Position numbers and translations under genes: made by a program. A stretch of DNA of 64,000 nt from Pseudoroseomonas aestuarii (lineage in GTDB: Bacteria; Pseudomonadota; Alphaproteobacteria; Acetobacterales; Acetobacteraceae). The notes beneath the pieces are model-generated. The model was not told where the DNA came from, searched no databases, and worked only from the letters and a program-made list of their open reading frames with translations. Location: the NCBI RefSeq assembly GCF_042651065.1, contig NZ_JBHSCH010000001.1:62001-126000 (forward strand), given 5' to 3'. How positions within the stretch are numbered: position 1 is the stretch's first letter; every line of letters begins with the position of its first letter. Shown piece by piece: positions 18,750-26,307 of the stretch.

Positions 18750-20231
18750 TCAGTGCCCGGCGGCCAGCGTCGCCCCCGGCTTGTCATGGACGCCGAGCCG
18801 CTCGACCATGGCCGCGCTGGCCTCGTTCATCCCTTCCACCGCCACCTCGACGCCGCGGTTGCGGAAGCCCAGCACCACGCGGTCCAGCGCGCCGATGCCG
18901 CTGATGTCCCACAGATGCGCCTGCCGCACGTCGATGACGACGCGGGCGAGATCCTCCTTCAGGTCGAAGGCGGCGATGAAATCCTCGGCCGAGGCGAAGA
19001 ACACCTGCCCGAGCACGGTGTAGCGCCGCTCGCGCCCGTCGGCCGAGAGGGTGGAGGAGATGCTGAACATCCTCCGCACCTTGCCGGCGAAGAAGATGCC
19101 GCTGAGTAGCACGCCCGCCAGCACGCCCTTGGCGAGGTCGTGCGTGGCGAGCACCACGGCGACGGTGGCCAGCATCACCACCGAGGAGCTGCGCGGATGC
19201 GTCAGCAGGGTGCGCAGCGAGGCCCAGTTGAAGGTGCTGATCGAGACCATGATCATCACCGCCACCAGCGCCGCCATGGGGATGCGGCGGACGAGGTCGC
19301 CCAGCGCCAGGATCAGGAACAGCAGCACCACGCCCGCCACCAGGGTGGAGAGCCGCGTGCGCCCGCCCGAGCGGACGTTGATGACCGATTGCCCGATCAT
19401 GGCGCAGCCCGCCATGCCGCCCAGGAAGCCGGTGGCGAAGTTGGCGACGCCCTGGCCCACGCATTCGCGGTTCCGCTGGCTGCCGGTGTCGGTCATCTCG
19501 TCGACCACGGCCGCCGTCATCAGCGATTCCAGCAGGCCCACCGCCGCCAGCGTGGCGGAGTAGGGCAGGATGATGCGCAGCGTCTCGAAGGTGAAGGGCA
19601 CGTCGGGCAGGAAGAAGTGCGGCAGCGCGTCCGGCAGGGCGCCCATGTCGCCCACGGTGCGGAGGTCGAGTCCCAGCGCCCAGGCCAGCGCCGTCAGCAC
19701 GATGATGCAGACCAGCGGCGAGGGCACCGCCGTGGTCAGGCGCGGCAGCAGGTAGATGATGGCGAGGCCCGCCGCCACCATCGGGTAGGTGAGCGCCGGC
19801 ACGCCGATCAGCTCCGGCAGCTGGGCCATGAAGATGAGGATGGCCAGCGCGTTGACGAAGCCCGTCAGCACCGAGCGGGAGACGAAGCGCATGACGCGCC
19901 CGAGCCGCGCCGCGCCGGCCAGCACCTGGAGGATGCCGGTGAGGATGGTGGCGGCGAAGAGGTATTGCAGCCCGTGGTCCTTCACTAGGCTGACCATCAC
20001 CACGGCCATGGCGCCGGTGGCGGCCGAGATCATGGCCGGGCGCCCGCCCGCGATGGCGGTGATGACGGCGATGGAGAAGGAGGCGTAGAGCCCGACCTTG
20101 GGATCGACGCCGGCGATGATCGAGAAGGCGATGGCCTCCGGGATCAGCGCGAGGGCGACGACGAGGCCGGAGAGCAGGTCGGCACGGACATTGCCGAACC
20201 ATTCGGCGCGCAGCCGCGCGGGATTGAGCAT
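18750..20231 (-). CDS. SulP family anion transporter with STAS domain
   Basis: 493 aa from ATG 20231; a GTG at 20276 would add 15 residues. Residues 1-390 hold about 10-12 membrane segments, with the SulP N-terminal pattern DLLSGLVVALALIPEAIAFS and IAGVDPKVGLYASF. The C-terminal about 90 residues form a cytoplasmic STAS domain (VVIDVRQAHLWDISGIGALD). SulP proteins move sulfate, bicarbonate or other anions, usually with Na+ or H+. Sulfate is a reasonable guess given the neighbouring ChrA (chromate is a sulfate analogue), but bicarbonate is not excluded. Confidence 0.9.
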   Translation of the reverse strand: MLNPARLRAEWFGNVRADLLSGLVVALALIPEAIAFSIIAGVDPKVGLYASFSIAVITAIAGGRPAMISAATGAMAVVMVSLVKDHGLQYLFAATILTGILQVLAGAARLGRVMRFVSRSVLTGFVNALAILIFMAQLPELIGVPALTYPMVAAGLAIIYLLPRLTTAVPSPLVCIIVLTALAWALGLDLRTVGDMGALPDALPHFFLPDVPFTFETLRIILPYSATLAAVGLLESLMTAAVVDEMTDTGSQRNRECVGQGVANFATGFLGGMAGCAMIGQSVINVRSGGRTRLSTLVAGVVLLFLILALGDLVRRIPMAALVAVMIMVSISTFNWASLRTLLTHPRSSSVVMLATVAVVLATHDLAKGVLAGVLLSGIFFAGKVRRMFSISSTLSADGRERRYTVLGQVFFASAEDFIAAFDLKEDLARVVIDVRQAHLWDISGIGALDRVVLGFRNRGVEVAVEGMNEASAAMVERLGVHDKPGATLAAGH

Positions 20232-20439
20232 GAAGGGGAACTTCCGGGAAGCGGGGACGAAAGGAGCGCCAGCCACGCACGGCGTAGGACGCGCCAGTCT
20301 GGCGCGGCATAACGCGGCGGATCAATCAGGGCTGGCGTCGGCCTACATCGGACTTGTCGTCTCTCCGGGAGGAGGCGCCTTGTGCGGCGCAGCAAATCGG
20401 CTCCGCCTTAACGCCGTTCCAGGGGCGGCGCAACCCTGC

Positions 20440-21768
20440 TCAGCCCCCCGCCAGCCGCAGCGCCAGCCCGGCCAGCGCCGCCAGCGCCAGCACCTTGGCC
20501 ACGCCCATGCGCAGCCCGAGCAGGGCGATTCCCGCCAGCACCGCCAGCCCCAGTGCCGCCAGGTCCAGGCTGGCCGGCACCGGCAGTTCCAGCCGCAGAG
20601 GGCCGGCCTGCCAGGGGGTGCGCTCCGTGAAGATCAGGCGCAGCGCGAACCAGGCCGCCAGGTTGGCGATGACGCCGACCACCGCCGCCGTCACCGCGGC
20701 CAGGGCGCCGCGCAGCCGGGGCATGGCGTGCAGCCGCTCGATGAAGGGGGCGCCGAGGAAGATCCAGGCGAAGCAGGGCGCGAAGGTGACCCAGAGGGTC
20801 AGCAGCGCGGCGGCCACGGCGCTGACCGGCCCCTGCTGCCAGCCAGCCAGGAAGCCCACGAACTGCAGCACCAGGATCAACGGCCCCGGCGTCGTCTCGG
20901 CCAGGCCGAGGCCGGCCAGCATCGCCTCGGCCGAGAGCCAGCCGTAATGCTCCACCGCCTCCTGCGCCACATAGGCCAGCACCGCGTAGGCGCCGCCGAA
21001 GGTGACCACGGCCATGCGGGCGAAGAACCAGGCGACATCGCCGAACAGCCCGGTGCCCATCAGCAGCGCCACGGACCACGCCCAGAGCGCCAGCACGGCC
21101 AAGCCGGTGCGGCGGGCGCTGCGCGCCATGCGCTGCGGCCGGCCCGGCTCCTCGGCCAGCAGGCGGTCGATCATGGCCGGGGGGCCGGATGCCGACACGG
21201 CGCCGGCGGCGGGCGCGAAGGTGGCGGGAAAGGCGGCGCCGAGCAGCATGGCCGTGCCCACCACCAGCGGGAAGGGCAGGTTGAAGGCGAACAGCGCCAG
21301 GAACGCGCCGAGCGCCAGCAGGAGGGCGAGCGTGCCGTGCAGCGCGCGCCGCGCCACCTTTAGCAACGCCTCCACCACAAGCGCCAGCACCGCGCATTGC
21401 AGGCCGAAGAACAGCGCCTCGACCGCCGGCACCCGGCCGAGCGTGACATAGAGAAAGGACAGCGCGAGCATCACCGCCGCGCCGGGCAGGATGAACAGCA
21501 ACCCGGCCAGCAGGCCGCCGCGGACGCCGTGCATCAGCCAGCCAAGATAGGTGGCGAGCTGCTGCGCCTCCGGCCCCGGCAGCAGCATGCAGAAATTGAG
21601 GGCGTGCAGGAAACGGGCCTCGCCCACCCAGCGTTGCTCCTCCACCACCTCGCGGTGCATCAGCGCGATCTGCGCCGCCGGGCCGCCGAAGGAGAGACAT
21701 CCGATTCGCCACCAGAGGCGGGCGGTCTTGCCAAGGCTGGGATAGGAACTCGGCTCTCCGTCGCGCAT
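20440..21768 (-). CDS. chrA: ChrA family chromate transporter (two-domain)
   Basis: 442 aa from ATG 21768, preceded by AAGAAGGTGG. The frame stays open to 21942, and ATG 21882 (GGAG nine bases upstream) would add a basic 38-residue N-terminus. It is a long-chain ChrA with two homologous halves: SFGGPAAQIALMHREVV with LLPGPEAQQLATY in the first, and TFGGAYAVLAYVAQEAVE with TTPGPLILVLQFVGF in the second. About 10-12 membrane segments. ChrA exports chromate from the cytoplasm and gives chromate resistance. No ChrB regulator is visible. The gene is divergent from a GntR regulator, and its leader contains an intrinsic terminator (21850-21880). Confidence 0.9.
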   Translation of the reverse strand: MRDGEPSSYPSLGKTARLWWRIGCLSFGGPAAQIALMHREVVEEQRWVGEARFLHALNFCMLLPGPEAQQLATYLGWLMHGVRGGLLAGLLFILPGAAVMLALSFLYVTLGRVPAVEALFFGLQCAVLALVVEALLKVARRALHGTLALLLALGAFLALFAFNLPFPLVVGTAMLLGAAFPATFAPAAGAVSASGPPAMIDRLLAEEPGRPQRMARSARRTGLAVLALWAWSVALLMGTGLFGDVAWFFARMAVVTFGGAYAVLAYVAQEAVEHYGWLSAEAMLAGLGLAETTPGPLILVLQFVGFLAGWQQGPVSAVAAALLTLWVTFAPCFAWIFLGAPFIERLHAMPRLRGALAAVTAAVVGVIANLAAWFALRLIFTERTPWQAGPLRLELPVPASLDLAALGLAVLAGIALLGLRMGVAKVLALAALAGLALRLAGG

Positions 21769-21841
21769 CGCTGCCACCTTCTTCCGGCGCAGGCGTTTAG
21801 ACAGGAAGGCGGGACGGGAGGGAAGGGGCGTGGAGGGCCTG

Positions 21842-21880
21842 AAAAAGCGGACGGCGCCCGGACATGGCCTGGGCGCCGTC
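21842..21880 (-). terminator. Intrinsic terminator in the chrA leader (possible attenuator)
   Basis: On the minus strand the perfect 10-base stem GACGGCGCCC / GGGCGCCGTC (21880-21871 with 21859-21850, 11-base loop) is followed after three bases by CTTTTTC. It lies upstream of chrA, not after any gene, so it would stop transcripts heading into chrA unless it is opened by translation from ATG 21882 or by another signal. Function is inferred. Confidence 0.55.
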
Positions 21881-21956
21881 ATACGCTCTTTCTCCGTCCC
21901 TTTAGCGGGACTGTTCCTCCCCAAACTCGGCCTGCAGAGCAATCCCGAGAGACCTC

Positions 21957-21984
21957 ATCTTAACAGGTCTTGTATAAGACACAA
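21957..21984 (-). promoter_or_regulatory. Candidate sigma70-type promoter for chrA
   Basis: Minus-strand TTGTGT (21984-21979) and TAAGAT (21962-21957) are 16 bases apart. A start near 21950 would give a leader of about 180 bases for the 21768 start. It overlaps the palindromic GntR-site candidate. Weak consensus in a GC-rich genome. Confidence 0.35.
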
Positions 21985-21988
21985 GTCT
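21967..21988. promoter_or_regulatory. Candidate GntR/HutC operator (overlapping palindromes)
   Basis: GTCTT-GTAT-AAGAC (21967-21980) overlaps AGAC-ACAA-GTCT (21977-21988), and CTTGT/ACAAG arms (21969-21985) span both. This AT-rich island lies between chrA and the GntR gene. GntR-family sites are typically short palindromes of this kind; binding is unproven. Confidence 0.45.
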
Positions 21989-22096
21989 ATCTTCTGGAAC
22001 GCCTTGATCCGGCTACGCAGATCGTGAACAGAGCATTTCCAGATCCTGTGACGGCCGAAGGACCATGCTGCTCTCCATGCCGATGACCGCTGCCCG

Positions 22097-22834
22097 ATGA
22101 CGGCCACTTCCTCCCGATCCCGCCTGGATGCCCGCCCGCTCTATCGCCAGGTGGAGGAGATCCTGCTCGGTCGGATCGTCGGCGGCACCTGGCCTCCGGG
22201 CCACCTCCTGCCGGCCGAGCCGGAGCTGGCGAGCGAGCTGGGCGTCTCGCAGGGCACTGTCCGCAAGGCGCTGGCCGCGCTCGAGCGCCGCCACCTGATC
22301 GACCGCCGGCAGGGCCGCGGCACGACGGTGGCGAAGCACACCAGCGACACGGCCCGCTTCCACTTCTTCCGCGTGCGCGACCTCAGCGGCCGCGCCGTGG
22401 TGTCGCGCATCATGATCATCTCCTGCGCCCAGGGGCAGGCGGCGCCATGGGAGGCGGCGGCGCTGGGGCTGGAGACGGGTGCCCCGGTCTACCACCTGCG
22501 GCGGATTCGCATGCTGGACGGCAGCCCGCGAATCTTCGAGCGCTGCACCCTCTCCGGCGCCGTCTTCTCCGGATTCGCGCTGCCGCCGGGCGAGCAGCCC
22601 TCCGAGCTCTACGTTTATTTCCAGCGTACCCATGGCGTGACGGTGGAGCGCGCCGAGGAGGAGCTGTCGGCCGCCGGCGCCGATGCCGAGACGGCCGCCG
22701 CCCTGGGCAAGCCGGAGGGCACGCCGCTGCTGATGGTGCAGCGTATCGCTTATGATGTGGCGGACCGGCCGGTGGAAGTGCGGCTCTCCATGATCGACAC
22801 CGAGCGGCACCGCTACGCCGTCCGGCTGGACTGA
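22097..22834 (+). CDS. GntR family regulator, HutC subfamily (UTRA domain)
   Basis: 245 aa. The N-terminal winged helix (about 12-78) includes RQVEEILLGRIVGGTWPPG, LPAEPELASELGVSQGTVRK and LIDRRQGRGTTV. The C-terminal UTRA ligand-binding domain (about 95-240) includes PVYHLRRIRMLDG and PLLMVQRIAYD. Such regulators bind small metabolites (histidine-pathway intermediates, sugars, phosphonates) and usually repress neighbouring genes. The neighbours are chrA (divergent) and rpmF-plsX-fabH (downstream, same strand but separated by 163 bases and probably independent), so the target is not obvious; self-regulation through the palindrome at 21967-21988 is likely. Confidence 0.9.
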   Translation: MTATSSRSRLDARPLYRQVEEILLGRIVGGTWPPGHLLPAEPELASELGVSQGTVRKALAALERRHLIDRRQGRGTTVAKHTSDTARFHFFRVRDLSGRAVVSRIMIISCAQGQAAPWEAAALGLETGAPVYHLRRIRMLDGSPRIFERCTLSGAVFSGFALPPGEQPSELYVYFQRTHGVTVERAEEELSAAGADAETAAALGKPEGTPLLMVQRIAYDVADRPVEVRLSMIDTERHRYAVRLD

Positions 22835-22908
22835 GAATCAGCGCCCCCGGCCGGCCCTGCGGCCGGCTCTCCGGCGGCCCCCGCCGCGTGGCGGCCGGCG
22901 CATGGCGC

Positions 22909-22937
22909 TTGCACCCGGGGGGGTGGGGTGGTAATGG
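22909..22937 (+). promoter_or_regulatory. Candidate promoter of the rpmF operon
   Basis: TTGCAC (22909-22914), 17 bases, then TAATGG (22932-22937), placing a start about 50-60 bases before rpmF. Based on pattern only. Confidence 0.35.
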
Positions 22938-22997
22938 CGCGGCCTTCCTGATTTACCGCTGACTACGACAGCACGTTAAGAAGAGAGGCCCGGCGCC

Positions 22998-23201
22998 ATG
23001 GCCGTTCCGAAAAAGAAGGTTTCGCCCTCCCGCCGCGGGATGCGCCGCAGCCACGAGGCCCTGTCCACCCAGGCACACCACGAGTGCCCCAACTGCGGCG
23101 AGCTGAAGCGCCCGCACCATATCTGCGCCTCCTGCGGCCACTATGACGGCCGCGAGGTCGTTGCCGCCGGCAAGGCCCTGAAGGCGGCGGTCCGCACCTG
23201 A
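22998..23201 (+). CDS. rpmF: 50S ribosomal protein L32
   Basis: 67 aa, full length for L32. Starts MAVPKKKVSPSRRGMRRSHE, the conserved N-terminus, and has the zinc-binding pairs C30-x2-C33 and C43-x2-C46. ATG 22998 follows AGAGAGG. L32 is a large-subunit protein near the peptidyl transferase region. It leads the widespread rpmF-plsX-fabH block that couples ribosome and lipid synthesis genes; plsX starts 31 bases downstream. The intact cysteines mark it as the zinc (C+) form, so zinc-responsive replacement by another L32 is possible in principle. Confidence 0.97.
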   Translation: MAVPKKKVSPSRRGMRRSHEALSTQAHHECPNCGELKRPHHICASCGHYDGREVVAAGKALKAAVRT

Positions 23202-23232
23202 TTGTTCCGGCCCGCCGAGGGGATTTGACACC

Positions 23233-24342
23233 TTGTCGCAGGTGACACTGCCGCAGGGCAGCGCCCCGCAGCAACCGCCTGCGGGGGGCTTCGCCCTGGC
23301 CATCGATGCCATGGGCGGCGACCATGCACCGGAATCGGTGCTGGACGGTCTGGAACTCGCGGCGGAGCGGCACCCGAAGGCGCGCTTCCTGCTGGTGGGT
23401 GACGAAGCCCGGCTCGGCGCGCTGCTGGCGCGCCGGCCCAAGGCCGCGCGCGTCTGCGCCATCCGCCATGCGCCGGAATCCATCCCGGGCGACATGAAGC
23501 CGACGGCCGCGCTGCGCGTCCGCAACTCCTCCATGCGCATCGCCATCGACGCGGTGGCGGCGGGGGAGGCGGCGGGTGTCGTATCCGCCGGCAACACCGG
23601 CGCGCTGATGGCGCTCGGCAAGATCGTGGTGAAGGCGCTGCCGGAGGTTGACCGGCCGGCGCTTGCCGCCATCGGCCCCTCGGCGCGCGGCGACGTGGTG
23701 CTGCTCGACCTTGGCGCCAACATCGTCTGCGACCCGCGCAACCTCGTCGAGTTCGCCGTGATGGGTGACGCCTTCGCGCGCGCGGTGCTGGGGCTCACCA
23801 AGCCCAGCATCGGCCTGCTCAACGTGGGCAGCGAGGAGCTGAAGGGCGACGACCGTGTCCGCCAGGCGGCCGAGATGCTGCGCGAGACGGTGCTGGCCCC
23901 CAATTTCCACGGCTTCGTCGAGGGGCACGACATCACCGCCGGCACTGTCGACGTGGTGGTGACGGACGGCTTCACCGGCAATGTCGCGCTCAAGACCGGC
24001 GAAGGCGCCTTCAAGCTGGTGGGCACGCTGCTGAAGCAGGTCTTCACCTCCTCGCTGGCGGCCAAGCTCGGCTACCTTCTCGCCCGCCCGGCGCTGGACC
24101 GGCTGCGCGAGTGGATGGACCCCCGACGCTACAACGGCGCCGTGCTGATCGGCCTGAACGGCGTGGTGGTGAAAAGCCATGGCGGCACCGATGCGCTGGG
24201 CTTCGCCCATGCGGTGGACGTCGCCATGGACATGGTGAACCACCGCTTCAACGACCGCATCCGCGAGGTGCTGGCGACGCTGCCGCCGCGCGGCAAGCCC
24301 GCCGTGGCCGCCGCCGCCGAGCCCGGCGTCAACGCCCGCTGA
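23233..24342 (+). CDS. plsX: Phosphate acyltransferase PlsX
   Basis: 369 aa from TTG 23233, with GAGGGG upstream; the true start could be a few codons later because the conserved core begins at AIDAMGGDHAP. Further signatures: GAAGVVSAGNTGAL-like stretch (AGVVSAGNTGALM), RPALAAIGP, LLDLGANIVCDPRNLVEFAVMG, GLLNVGSEELKGDD, VVTDGFTGNVALKTGEG and GAVLIGLNGVVVKSHG. PlsX converts acyl-ACP to acyl-phosphate, the donor for PlsY in phospholipid synthesis, and is a peripheral membrane enzyme. fabH follows 25 bases later. All family landmarks are present. Confidence 0.96.
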   Translation: MSQVTLPQGSAPQQPPAGGFALAIDAMGGDHAPESVLDGLELAAERHPKARFLLVGDEARLGALLARRPKAARVCAIRHAPESIPGDMKPTAALRVRNSSMRIAIDAVAAGEAAGVVSAGNTGALMALGKIVVKALPEVDRPALAAIGPSARGDVVLLDLGANIVCDPRNLVEFAVMGDAFARAVLGLTKPSIGLLNVGSEELKGDDRVRQAAEMLRETVLAPNFHGFVEGHDITAGTVDVVVTDGFTGNVALKTGEGAFKLVGTLLKQVFTSSLAAKLGYLLARPALDRLREWMDPRRYNGAVLIGLNGVVVKSHGGTDALGFAHAVDVAMDMVNHRFNDRIREVLATLPPRGKPAVAAAAEPGVNAR

Positions 24343-24367
24343 CAGGCGGCCCCTGGGACCTCGCCGC

Positions 24368-25324
24368 ATGACCTATCGCGCCCTGATCGCCGGCACCGGC
24401 GCCTACCTCCCCGAGCTGGTGCTGGACAACGAGGCCCTGGCGGCACGCCACGGCCTCGACACTTCCGACGCCTGGATCCGCGAGCGCACCGGCATCCGCC
24501 AGCGCCACCTGGCGGCGCCGGGCGAGCTGGCCAGCGACATGGCCGCCGCCGCCGCCCGCGCCGCCCTGGCGCAGGCCGGCCTCGGGGTGGAGGCGGTGGA
24601 CGCCGTCATCGTGGCCACCGCCACGCCGGATTCGGTGTTCCCCTCCACGGCGGCGCGGGTGCAGGCCAAGCTCGGCGTGACGCAGGGATTCGCCTTCGAC
24701 ATCGCCGCCGCCTGCACCGGCTTCGTCTATGCCCTCTCCGTGGCGGATGCGATGATGAAGGCGGGGCAGTGCCGCTGCGCGCTGGTGATCGGCGCCGAGG
24801 TGTTCTCGCGCATCCTGGACTGGGCGGACCGCGGCACCTGCGTGCTGTTCGGCGACGGTGCCGGCGCGGTGGTGCTGTGCGCCGCGGAGGCCGGCAGCAC
24901 CGAGCGCGGCCTGCTCTCCTGCCATTTGCACGCCGATGGCCGGCATGGCGACATCCTGCAGGTGGAGGGCGACAGCGGCCTGCTGCGGATGACCGGCAAG
25001 GAGGTGTTCCGCCACGCCGTCAGCAAGCTGGCGAGCGTGGTGGACGAGGCGCTGCAGGCCAACGGACTCGACAAGTCGGACGTGAAGTGGCTGGTGCCGC
25101 ACCAGGCCAATCTGCGCATCATCGAAGCGATGGGCCGCAAGCTCGGCCTGCCGCGCGAGCAGGTGGTGGTGACGGTGGACCGCCACGCCAACACCTCCGC
25201 CGCCTCCATTCCCCTGGCGCTGGCCGAGGCGACGCGGGACGGGCGCATCCGCCAGGGCGACCTGGTGCTGATGGAGGCGATCGGCGGCGGTCTTACCTGG
25301 GGCGCCGCGCTGGCGCGCTTCTGA
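24368..25324 (+). CDS. fabH: 3-oxoacyl-[ACP] synthase III
   Basis: 318 aa, normal FabH length. The catalytic triad is visible: Cys116 in AAACTGF, His245 in PHQAN and Asn275 in HANTSAAS. Also RTGIRQRH and FGDGAGAVVL. FabH condenses acetyl-CoA with malonyl-ACP to start fatty acid synthesis in the cytosol. It ends the rpmF-plsX-fabH block; a GC-rich hairpin follows (25323-25342). In many alphaproteobacteria ihfA and a MerR gene come next, but not here. Confidence 0.97.
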   Translation: MTYRALIAGTGAYLPELVLDNEALAARHGLDTSDAWIRERTGIRQRHLAAPGELASDMAAAAARAALAQAGLGVEAVDAVIVATATPDSVFPSTAARVQAKLGVTQGFAFDIAAACTGFVYALSVADAMMKAGQCRCALVIGAEVFSRILDWADRGTCVLFGDGAGAVVLCAAEAGSTERGLLSCHLHADGRHGDILQVEGDSGLLRMTGKEVFRHAVSKLASVVDEALQANGLDKSDVKWLVPHQANLRIIEAMGRKLGLPREQVVVTVDRHANTSAASIPLALAEATRDGRIRQGDLVLMEAIGGGLTWGAALARF

Positions 25325-25342
25325 GCCGGCCGGTCCCGGCTC
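25323..25342 (+). terminator. Hairpin after fabH
   Basis: GAGCCGG / CCGGCTC stem with a 6-base loop, beginning within the fabH stop codon. No T-tract follows, so it may be a weak or factor-dependent terminator. Confidence 0.35.
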
Positions 25343-25471
25343 CTCGCTGCGCTACCAGGTTTGTGACTCGTCCTCACAGGCATGCGTGTTGCGTGGAACG
25401 GCTCGGTGGCGTGAACGTTCCTGCGTGCAGATCCCGGTAACGGGTCCTCAGGCAGTGGAGCTTTCATCGAG

Positions 25472-25693
25472 ATGTCGCCGGATATTTCCGCCGAGCCGGC
25501 CAACCGGTCCCTGGCCGACCGCAGCGAGTTGCCTTCGCGTGGCGATTGGCAGAAGGTCCAGCGCCCCGCCTACCATTCCGAGGAAGGCGAGGGCGACCGT
25601 TCCGACTGGACGACGCTGTTCAAATCCGCCCTGGTGGTGATGCTCGGCGTCGCGGGGCTGACGGCGTTTCTCTCCGGCGTGATGGCGCAGTAG
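25472..25693 (+). CDS. Small single-span membrane protein, function unknown
   Basis: 73 aa. The N-terminal about 48 residues are hydrophilic and charged; residues 49-71 form one membrane helix (LFKSALVVMLGVAGLTAFLSG). ATG 25475-type alternatives do not exist, and the ribosome-binding site is weak (GGAG about 15 bases upstream), so the start is uncertain. Codon positions look coding. It sits between fabH and dksA in the same direction. I do not recognise a family; a membrane-anchored accessory protein is as much as can be said. Confidence 0.55.
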   Translation: MSPDISAEPANRSLADRSELPSRGDWQKVQRPAYHSEEGEGDRSDWTTLFKSALVVMLGVAGLTAFLSGVMAQ

Positions 25694-25812
25694 CCGCCAC
25701 CGGGCGCTTCCTGCCCCCGGAAGTGCCATCCTGCTGAAGCGGCCGGCAAATTGCACAGGCTCAGCGGAAATTTCATGGGGTAAGCCATACAACCGCCTCT
25801 TGGCTTCGAGGG

Positions 25813-25870
25813 GGGCGGCCCTGTATGGTCCGGCCGCCCTCAGGGGAAGGTTCGCGGGAACTTTTTCCCG
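25813..25870 (+). other. Two hairpins in the dksA leader
   Basis: GGGCGGCC / GGCCGCCC (25813-25820 with 25832-25839) and CGGGAA / TTCCCG (25855-25860 with 25865-25870) lie just before dksA; the second ends 20 bases before the start codon. They could be regulatory RNA structure or simply GC-rich chance stems. Confidence 0.35.
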
Positions 25871-25890
25871 AAGGCCGGGGGATCGAACCA

Positions 25891-26307
25891 ATGCTGATTA
25901 CGCTGCCGCCGGACTATCGGCCGTCTGACACTGAAGAATTCATGAACCCCCAGCAGCAGGAATATTTTCGCCAGAAGCTGCTGCGCTGGCGTCAGGATCT
26001 GCTGCGTGAGGCCGGAGACACGCTGGCCAGTCTGAGCGAGGGCGGTATCAGCGAGGCCGATCTGGCGGACCGCGCCAGTGTCGAGACCGACCGGGCGCTG
26101 GAACTGCGCACCCGCGACCGTGCCCGGAAGCTGATCTCCAAGATCGATCAGGCGCTGGAGCGGATCGCGAACGGCACCTACGGCTATTGCGAGGAGACGG
26201 GCGAGCCGATCGGCCTGCGCCGGCTGGAGGCGCGCCCCATCGCCACCCTCTCCATCGAGGCGCAGGAGCGCCACGAGCGCATGGAACGAATCCACCGCGA
26301 CGACTGA
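25891..26307 (+). CDS. dksA: RNA polymerase-binding transcription factor DksA
   Basis: 138 aa from ATG 25891, preceded by GGGGGATCG; the frame is open to 25825 but the MLITLPPDYRPSDTEEFMN start fits alphaproteobacterial DksA. The coiled-coil tip keeps the D-x-x-D-x-A motif (Asp57, Asp60, Ala62), needed for action in the RNA polymerase secondary channel with ppGpp. The zinc-finger region has a single cysteine (Cys100 in YGYCEETGEPIG) instead of four; one-cysteine DksA proteins are usual in alphaproteobacteria and work without zinc. Acts in the cytoplasm on rRNA and amino-acid promoters during starvation. Confidence 0.93.
   Translation: MLITLPPDYRPSDTEEFMNPQQQEYFRQKLLRWRQDLLREAGDTLASLSEGGISEADLADRASVETDRALELRTRDRARKLISKIDQALERIANGTYGYCEETGEPIGLRRLEARPIATLSIEAQERHERMERIHRDD

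Larger units (their letters stand above)
21769..22096. other. Divergent intergenic region between chrA and the GntR gene
   Basis: 328 bases without a convincing gene of its own. It holds the chrA leader hairpin, the overlapping promoter/operator candidates at about 21957-21988 and the leader of the GntR gene. Part of it (21769-21882) could be translated if chrA uses the upstream ATG. Confidence 0.7.

Noticed and set aside
21841..21880. Assignment of the chrA leader to a known riboswitch class
   Set aside because: I could not match the sequence to fluoride, manganese, SAM or NiCo core motifs by eye, so only a terminator/attenuator is claimed.
22841..22866. Terminator after the GntR gene
   Set aside because: A CCGGCC/GGCCGG stem exists but without a T-tract and in extremely GC-rich DNA; too weak to list.
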